Shown here: one piece after another, positions 30,101-39,100 of the stretch
How the letters are laid out: each line of letters begins with the position of its first letter
Numbering within the stretch: position 1 is the stretch's first letter
Source: Ceratotherium simum simum
Lineage: Eukaryota > Chordata > Mammalia > Perissodactyla > Rhinocerotidae
Direction: 5' to 3'
DNA length: 64,000 nt
NCBI RefSeq assembly: GCF_000283155.1
Contig: NW_004454173.1
Coordinates: 11,544,256 to 11,608,255 of the forward strand
Position numbers and translations under genes: made by a program
The notes under the pieces: model-generated
Seen by the model: the letters and a program-made list of their open reading frames with translations, nothing else
Database searches by the model: none
Told to the model about the DNA's origin: nothing

Positions 30101-33100
30101 TGGATCCTCGCCCAGCCACCAGTCCACACCAGACCCCACCTTCCAGCCTATGGGAATCCTCATATTACATCCCCCTTGTCTGAGAGAGTGCCTCAGGATG
30201 CCCGAAGATTCACAGCATATGACTGTCCACTGCTGCCTAAGGGCTCTGCCAGGCCGGCAGGCAAGATGTTCCAACTATGGGGCTGGGAAGAAGACTCCTA
30301 AAACCAGATGCCCTGCTCCTTGCTGCCTCCTGGTTTTTGTCTTCTGGGCTTCAACTGGATGTGGAGTACCTAAGGGGCAGAGAGTACATTTGGTATTTGA
30401 CAAAGGTTTTTTTTTTTTTTTTTAAATCTCTGCCTCCATACCAGCACAGTGCCAAGGCATAAAGTAGCAATTCCATTAGTGGCATCCCCCTGCCCCAGAG
30501 AGCATAAGGAGGGATGGGTGCTGGTGGCTCAGGAGCAGGGGCGTGTGTCCTGCTGTCTGAATGCCTCACAGACACTGGCAAGAAAAGCTCCTCAGTTAAG
30601 TGACAGTGCCAGGTCCTGATACGCGTGTAGGCAGGTGCTGCTCTCACCACACCTGTGCCCTGAGGCAGCCCCAGGCCTCTGGCTCTTCCAGCTGTGTCCC
30701 TGGCTGCGTGGCCTCTGCTCCCCCAGCAGGAACCCCCAGTGACTGCCAGGCCACAACCTGAGCCCTGGAGCACAGTGACAGAGCTGCTGTCGGAGATCTG
30801 GGAGGACAGGTGAGGCCCTCTTCTGGGTACCAGGGCCTGGGGCAGAACAGAGGGACAGGGCAGAGGACACAGCACTGGCACTCACCTGGCTCCTAAGATA
30901 TCTTGCCTTGGGGACGAGCTTACTGCCTTCCCAGTCTAGCAGTGGAGGCTGGTGAAGACTGGAAAGAAGGAAACGGCACATCCAGGGAAAGAACAGTCCT
31001 TATCACTGCCTCCAAAGAAAGCCCTAGAAAGCATGGAGGAAATGCAGCTCAAGAAACAGAGGAGTGTGGTCATTAAGAACACGATCATGAGGTCAGAGTC
31101 TGGTTCCGGTCCTGCCTTTTCCACTAATTACCTGTGTGGTCTTGGGAAAGCTACTTAACCTCTCTTTGCCTCAGTTTCCTCACCTGTTAAATGGGGATGA
31201 CAATGCCTGATGTCAGAGAATTTGTGAGAGGATTATGAGATAAGGTATAAAACCCATCACAAAGAGCCTGGCACGTAGAGCTTTATTAATGTTCGCTGAA
31301 GAAGCTATCAATCTCCTGCAGGGCAGGACCAGTTAGGGAAACAGGGTCACAGCTGAGGGGATGGAAAGATCTCTGGGAAGGAGGAGGGGCTTATGTTGGG
31401 AAGATGAAAGAAAGCCGGGAGAGAGGGAAGACAAACACACTAAGCTGGGGCATTTCAACAAAAAGAGAAAATACCACTCACCGTGGAGGCCCGATGGCCC
31501 CCACAGTCGGGCTACAACCTAAATTCTGGCAAAGCGAAGGTGTGCCTGTTGGTGGGCCAGAACCTCATGGGTTAACGTCAGGTGCCAGCTTGCCTGCCTG
31601 CCAAGTGCCACGTGGTTCAAGTGGAAACAGGGCTCTCCTGGGTGCCAAATGTTACCACCACGATCAACCACAGCCCAAAGGACCAGCAGCGTGACCTGAG
31701 CCTTTTCATTAGCAATGAGACGCCACACCACAAACAACCTAATACACCTGAAACCCGAGGCAGACACCCAATCCCTGGGGCCACGCTGCCTCCAGTTACG
31801 AACCCCAAGTCCTGGAAGGCCCCCACCACCCGCCACGGGGAACCAGCATGTGCTGGACACGTGGAGCTCACTCACGTGGGTTATGGCAGGAGGTCGCCTC
31901 CAAAGAGGTCACGCTGAGCAACCGCAAAACAAGCTTTAGGGAAAGAGAGAGCCTGCGGGGAGGTGGCTGCCTGACTTTGCCACCCCAAACAAGGCGTCAG
32001 AGTAGTCCCCATTTCAAAACTCCCTTCTCGCAGCAAGAGAAGACCAATAACACCAGGAGACCAATAACGCCATTTCTCCCCTGAGGGACAAGTGAGGGGA
32101 AGAACAGGGAGGAGACAACACAGGGGCAGAGCTAAGAGACAAGGCTCAAGAGAAGACTCAGGACAAAGGCTCCTGGCACAAGAATGTCCCTCAGACCAGT
32201 GGGGTGAGGGGAGCTTTGGCCTAACCTGCCCCTGGCCGCAGCCATCCTCCTTCCACCCCTCCGGGGACTCGCAGCCTCACTGTATGCTGGACCACATGCC
32301 GACTGGCTTCTCCTCTTACGCTGCTGCAGACTGACTGTCCCTCATGCTGCCTCATTCTGGAGAAGAGGTGCACCCAGGCTCTCTGAGCAAACGCATTATC
32401 AGCATTCGCACCACCGTCCTCTGGGAGCGATGAGAAGCAGAAATAAAGGGAGGCCCTGGTCACTGGCAGACAGAATCCTGCTCCTCTAACTCCAAGGCCA
32501 TGTTTTAACCTCCAGGGCACTGGGGTCAAAGGCTCTGACTCAGATGCCCACCCACAAGAAAGAGTGGAAATTTCAGAAGGATACTCTATGATACTCTAAC
32601 CTTCCTTTCTTCTTTAAGACACAAACAGATGCATACACACACAAAACCCCAACGTGGAAGGACAGTGGTGATATGGGGACCAGGACAACTCTGGAGCCTA
32701 CCGTCTTCCCATAAAGTCTTGAAGGGCCAATCTTTGGAAACTTAGGAGCCAGGAACTGAGGGGCTGTTATTGTAGAAGGGTTTCCCAGTCAAACACGGAC
32801 CCCTTGAGGCTGGAAGGAATGCCTGCATCAGTGCCTGAGCCCTAGGAGCTCCCTCCTCCAGAGCCCCCAGCCATGAGGTGATCCTGGAAGGTCACTCCAG
32901 CAGTCGGGCTGAGCCAATGGGCATCATCAGACACCAGTAGTGACCCTGAGTGACAGGGAATACTGACCTTAGTCTAAGACACTGATCCCTCGTCTCTGCA
33001 TTCACCAAAGAGGACCCCACTCACACAGGGATCACAGGAGCCACTTCTTGCTCCCTGCTATGTCTGAAATTCTCCTATGACATGGATCTGAGCAGAAGAG

Positions 33101-36100
33101 CTAAAAGCTACTGGACACTGCTCACCCCTTACAGAACTTCACCCTCTTCTCACAGTCCCAAACACGTGTGTAGCACAGTGAGTTTCACATTGTCTGTGAG
33201 TCCCAAGAAACCAATCCTAGTTGCAACCCCCTTGGGGAAGAGCAGAAGTTCTCTAGGAAAATGCATTCATGCATGCATTCATTCATTCATTCATTCATTC
33301 AAACATACTATTACTGAATGCCTCTTATGTGCTACGAACTAAGCTGGGTACTAGAAGAGACAGCCGTGAATAATACAGAAAGATCCTTGTCCGCAGAGAG
33401 CTGCTATTCTAGTGCGGAAGACAGATAATAAATAAAGTAATTAATTTCAGAGTGATAAGCGTTAGGAGGTAAAATCAGAATAACGGAGTAGAGAGTGAGG
33501 AGATCCGTGTGCAAGCCGCTTTAGATTGGCTGGTCAGAAAAGACCTTTTAAAGGAGGTGACATTTGAGCTGAGACCTGAATCACAGGAAGGTACCAGCAG
33601 GGAGAAGATCTGAAGGGTCAGGGCCCCAGGCAGGGGAAGCAGCAAATATCCTTCAGGCAGGAACACATGTCAGTCAAACTCGCAGTTCCTCAGAAGAGAA
33701 AAGGAAGAGGGACCAACATCATTGGTGCCTCTGTTATCAAGTGGGAAAGCACAGCAAGGCCCTTCCCTTCTGTTGGATCTCATGGGGACCCACCCTCATA
33801 TGTGCACACGTGTATGCACACATCCACGTACATATGAACTTGTTTAGAGGCTTTAACCTGAAGAATGTACCAAGAAACTTCTCAAACACTAGCAAGGCCA
33901 ACTTGGGGACTCCTCACCCCCCAATTTATGATGAGATCTCTACAGTGAATAACTCACATGTGTAAAGCACACCATTCCTGTGCACACAGTGGGTACACAG
34001 AGTAGGTACTCAGGAAACATCAGTTCCCTTCCCTGTGCCCCGCCCACAACCACGTGCACAGACCTCCACTGGGCCTCTGTGACATCTGCCATGCGCTCCA
34101 GCCAACCCTGTCCTGCTCCCCTCTAGCAGGCCCATGACCTGGGCCTTGCCTCCCTGAGCCTGCTGCTGAGTGGTCCGTGGACACCGCTGAGGCAGCCAAG
34201 ACCTGCCAGGCTACTGACCACTTACTCCTCCACCCTCGTCCTGAGCCTCTTCCCAGGCAGGGCCGTGTTGATGGGCAACAGAAGGTTCCGGGAGGAAGAG
34301 ACTGGGGCTGGGAGCTTCAGGAGCAAACATCTCAGAGGAGACAGGGCCCCCAGATGCATCTGGCCTCACACAGAGCCCACCAAGCAAACTCCTAGCAAGG
34401 ATCTAGTTGAACTTAAGCTGACACAACCATGACCTGGCCACCAGCAGCTAGCCCCACCAGGCAGAACAGTAGCAGCCCCAAATCATGAGGTGTTCTCCAC
34501 AGTGCCTCCTCCCCCACCCCTTGTCCCCTGGGGAACCCTGCTTAGTCTTCAAGGACCCACTGAAATGTCACTTCTTCTATGAAGCCTTTACCAGCCAACC
34601 CAGGAGGACTTGATCAGTCCTCTGCGACTCCACAGCACCTTGACACCGCTTTTGCTTAATATTCTGGCTGTCTGTTTGGATGCCTGACTCCCCCACTGCA
34701 CTGTAAGCCCCAGAGGGCAAGAAAGCATCTGATTCATTTCATATTCTCATTGCCTGGCAGCAGGCAGATACTCATTACACATTATTCAACAAAATTGAAT
34801 AAATGGAAGAAAAAATAAGTGGTCAAGTGTGTGAATAAATGAGTGAATGAATGAAGTCAGTACATTCCAGGAGAAGAGATCAGTGGAGAGATCATGGGGC
34901 TCCAGCCACAGAGTCCTCAGTAAATATGTTGTCAAAACAGTAATATGAGGGCAACTCTCAGATCTCATCCTCAAAGGTGCCCCAGCCAGAGCCCTCAATC
35001 ACAGCCCTGGACTATCCCCCGGAGGGTCACATCAAGGAAGCAGACTCAGCCAACAGCAGAGACACAACCGTCCCTCCATCCCAAAGTCCTCAGACAGGTT
35101 GGGGAAGCACATGTCCTCTCCCCTTGGCTCACAAGAGAGAGGTTCTATTGGCAACTGTGGAAGGGCCTTCTGGGCTGAGCCAGGGCAAGCCCAAAGCCAG
35201 TGTGGAGAGACTGGAGGAGAGGAGACGGTTCCAGCTGGGGCCACCTGCCTGCAGATGTGAGTCAGCACTTATTCGGGGCCTCAGTTTTCCCAGTTATAAA
35301 ATAGGGCTGATGGTGAACCTTTCCTCCTCGGTGGGAGGAATTAAATGTCCAGGAAACTCTGTGGCTCCCTTGACAAAGCACACTACCCAGGCAGAATGGC
35401 CAAGGAGAGGTCAGAGGCCTGCACAGGAAATTGGCAGTTTTAAGGGAAACAGGCACAAATATTAGATTACAGAAGAAGGCATTCTGAGAAGAGCTGGCAG
35501 TCAGAGTAGCAGGGTAATGGCCAAATATCGACTTTCATGTTATAAAGCTCATCACCAAGCTGGGGAGTGGGGAGTCTGGGGAGTGGGAGGAGGCTGGGAG
35601 GAGGAGGAAGGAGCAGGCACTAGGGCGCTGAGAGCCATGGGTGCATCTGCAGAGCTATGAAGGGGGCACAGGTGCGTAGAGTAGCCGAAATGAAGCCCTC
35701 TGAGGGTATCAGAGCCGTTCTCGGGGATCACATCCTTGGGGAGGGGGTGGGCGGAATGCGGGCCTGAGGCAGAGCGACACCTGGCAGAGGCCCAAGCCTT
35801 GGGCAGAGCCACCACCGTCCTCTCGGTGACCTCTCTCCCTATTCCTCCACACCAGCTCACTCTTCTTTCTCAGACCCTGGCACAGAGACTGAGATGCAAC
35901 CCAGAGCCTCCTCCGGTGCTCCCCTGGAAGTAGGGACCGAGCCCCAACTCCTGTCTGTTCTGCTCACTGCTGTATCCCCAGCTCCTCACACAGCACTCGG
36001 CACAGAGTGGGTGTTCAGTAAACAGTGCCTGAATGACTGAATGCGTGAGTGATGGAGAGGATGACCTCAAAGCATGTCATCGACAGTTTATTAATCTCTA

Positions 36101-39100
36101 CAACTTTCTTATGAGCTAGGAATAATAATCATAATGATAGGCGCTACCATTTTATTGAGGGCTCTGCCAAGTGCTTTGTATCCATTAGCCTCTGTAATCT
36201 TCACCATGACCTTTAAGAAAGATTCTGTTACTCTCTTCAATTTACAGATGCGGAACATAAGCACAGCGGTTAAATAAGCATCTGAAGGTGCAGAGCCAGT
36301 AAGGCCACGGGGAATCTCATGCATGTTGTCGGCCCTCTTTTCACTCTACTCTCGGCTTTTCACCTTCCCGTCCTTTCTGCTGGGCCTTGGGAACAGCCTG
36401 GGAAGAGACCTGTCTCAGGCTGCCCCAGGGCTGGAGAGGAGTGAAGCCCTCCCCCCGCGGCACACAGACTCACCCTGACCCTTCTGTAGTGTGCACAGCA
36501 TTGTACGCAGCGCCTCATAGTCTGGGAGCCCACAGACCCCAGGACCGTAGTGCCCAAGCACTGGATTCCAGGCTCAGAATCTGGTCTGCCCTCTGGTCCT
36601 TCCCCAGCCCTCTCCCTCCCCTTCAGTCACCCAAAAGAACCTTGCCCCAGGCAGCCAGAGCCAGTTCAAACAGAACTTCCTGAGAAAGGTGAGAATGCAG
36701 CCGACCCAGCCTGAGAAAGTGGCCCTGAAGCCACAGCAGTTCAACCCGTCAAACCGGAAAATCACAGATCACAGCTTCCTCGGAATCCAGAAGGGGTGCA
36801 GCCAAAAGGAGCCCTTTAAAACAAAAGGTCCATCTTTTTCCCTCCGACTTATTTTGCTTAGCATAATACCCACATGGTCCATCCTAGACTTCTGGTGGTG
36901 AACACGACGTAGTCTATACAGCAGTCGAAATATAATGATGTACACCTGAAATTTATTTAAAAAAAAAGGGTCCAGAGACCAGGTGACAGGTCTACTCAGA
37001 AAAGACCAAGGATGGGAGGGAGAAAACCACCTCGTGGGCAGTCCCTCAGCTTGCATTAGTGGCTTACATGTCACTCCTGGCTGCCACAGCAAAGGAAAGC
37101 AAAGGTCTCCTGCACGCAGATGTCCACGTAGAAGAGGACATCTCCCTGCCTGGGCAGGCAGCACAGGTCACATGAGGCCCTTTTAGGAGTTACCAGGGTG
37201 ATGGGTTCAAACCACTCCCTACTTCTGGAGGGAAACAAGCACAGGTGAGGGTGCGGAGGCTGGTCTGGGTGCCACAGGAGGGGGTGTGGGGGAGGAAGGA
37301 GGAGGAACGAGCTGTGAGGTTCCTCCGTGCACACCTACCACCACAGCCCTGGACTGGTCTCCCTGCTGCCAGTCTTAACCTAAGTGCTGTTTTCACCATG
37401 TCATTCCCCAGCTAGAAATCTTTCATGCCACTGCGAAGGCTCAGGGTCCTCCTCAGCCAGGCCCTTGATGCCCTCTGGGCCTGACATTCATCCCTCCATT
37501 TAACAACATCCCTGGGGATCGTGCCTGGCCTTGCCTGGCTGGGTACTAGGACTGTGAAACAAAGAGGAATAAGATTTGGTCTCACCCTCAAGGCACTTAA
37601 AGTATAGTGTGGGAGACAGAGAGATAAACAGAGGAAAGTTCTCATTCTTCCCCTAAAAGCTCCCCTCTGCTCCAGCTAGACTGCCCAGGGTCCCAGGGAC
37701 ACCCACTGACTTCCCACCTCCATCATCCCGCTCCTATTCCTCCAGCTGCTCCTGCCCCACAGGAGCCGAGAAGCAGCCCACACTGCAAGGCCTCGCCTCA
37801 GCCTTCTCCTCCAGAGCCCTCCCTGCCACCTCTCGTCCACTCTCCTTCTCCAGCTGCTCTAGCGCTTGGTCGTAGCAATAGCACTCATGGTCCCCTCACT
37901 GTCCACCGCTGCCTCATGCACGTCTTACGTCATTATTCAGCTTCTGATGGCAACTGCAAGCCCTTCTTTATAGTAACAACACCGACCACAACTTATCCTA
38001 CAACTGCAGAGCGCTTCACCAAATGCTCCCAGGTAGATCATCTCATTGTGGCCAAGACTCTCTTTGGCCTGCGTCTTGCTACTCCAACTAGATTACAGGC
38101 TTCTGTGGGCAAGAAAAAGTGGACTGAATAGGCCTCTAAAATGCCTGGCACGGTGCTCTGTAGTGAATCTTAATGATAAGGAAACAGCAGGGAACAGTAA
38201 GGCACCGACTGCCCCCTCGACTGCCCCCTCGACTGCCCCCTCAGCACCGCATCTGGGTCAGCACAGCTGCATGGGAAAGGAATGCAGGCAGCACCAGGGC
38301 CACCTGGCCACCTGCTGACTTGCTGCTGACTTGAAAGAAGACGGGCAGTCAGTCTACCTGGGAGGTCTCCTTGCTGCTCCCTGGCAGGCATGTCACAGGC
38401 TCTGGAATGTCACAGGCTCTTACAGTAAGTGGTGTAAACAGTAAATCACAAAAGTGCCTGCCTAGGTGACATGATCATCATGATCCAAAAATCTGAACTC
38501 TGTCTTGGCAGTAACTGCTGAATTGCCTCGTTTTCCCCATTCACAAAAGGAGCTCCGGGAAAGGTGCCTGGATCAATGCCCAGTGTGGTAAAAGACTGTG
38601 TCTCAGACGAGGTGCAGCCTGAGAGAGGTGACTGCCTGTATTATGCCTCTGGGAATCTCCAGGTCGCAGCGCCTAGCCTAGTGACAGGACACATGCATTT
38701 CTTTTTGAATGGATAAATTAATGACTATGACTTGGTAGTACCCATTTTCTTGGATCCTTGATTTGCCTCCTGGCTGCCCCTTCCAACTCCGTGGGATACT
38801 TGCTGTCTCCCTGGAGGGAAAGCTTTTCTTGACTGTCCCACTCTCCGTAAGTCTTAGTTAAGGCTGAAAACACGCCTACGCGGAGGTAGAATCACAGGTG
38901 CCCCAGGAAGCTTTAAACGAGAACACAGTTAAGAAACCAGGTGGGCAGATCTTAAAAGGCTGGTGTGAAGAAACACAGGTTTCTTTCTCTTCCATGGAAT
39001 CCAAACTCCTAAACAGTCCTCTGTGTCCTAGGGAAAGGGGGACCCAGCCGTCAGAAGCAGAGCAAGAACTAGGAGAGCCGTCTGCAGGTTTTAGGTCAAA

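Noticed and set aside
30408..30424. Run of 17 T bases as the tail of a processed pseudogene on minus
   Set aside because: No upstream gene-like sequence, AATAAA or target-site duplication was found next to it.
33265..33303. Direct repeats that might suggest a CRISPR array
   Set aside because: They are a simple (ATTC)n microsatellite at the end of an L2 element in mammalian DNA; there are no spacers.
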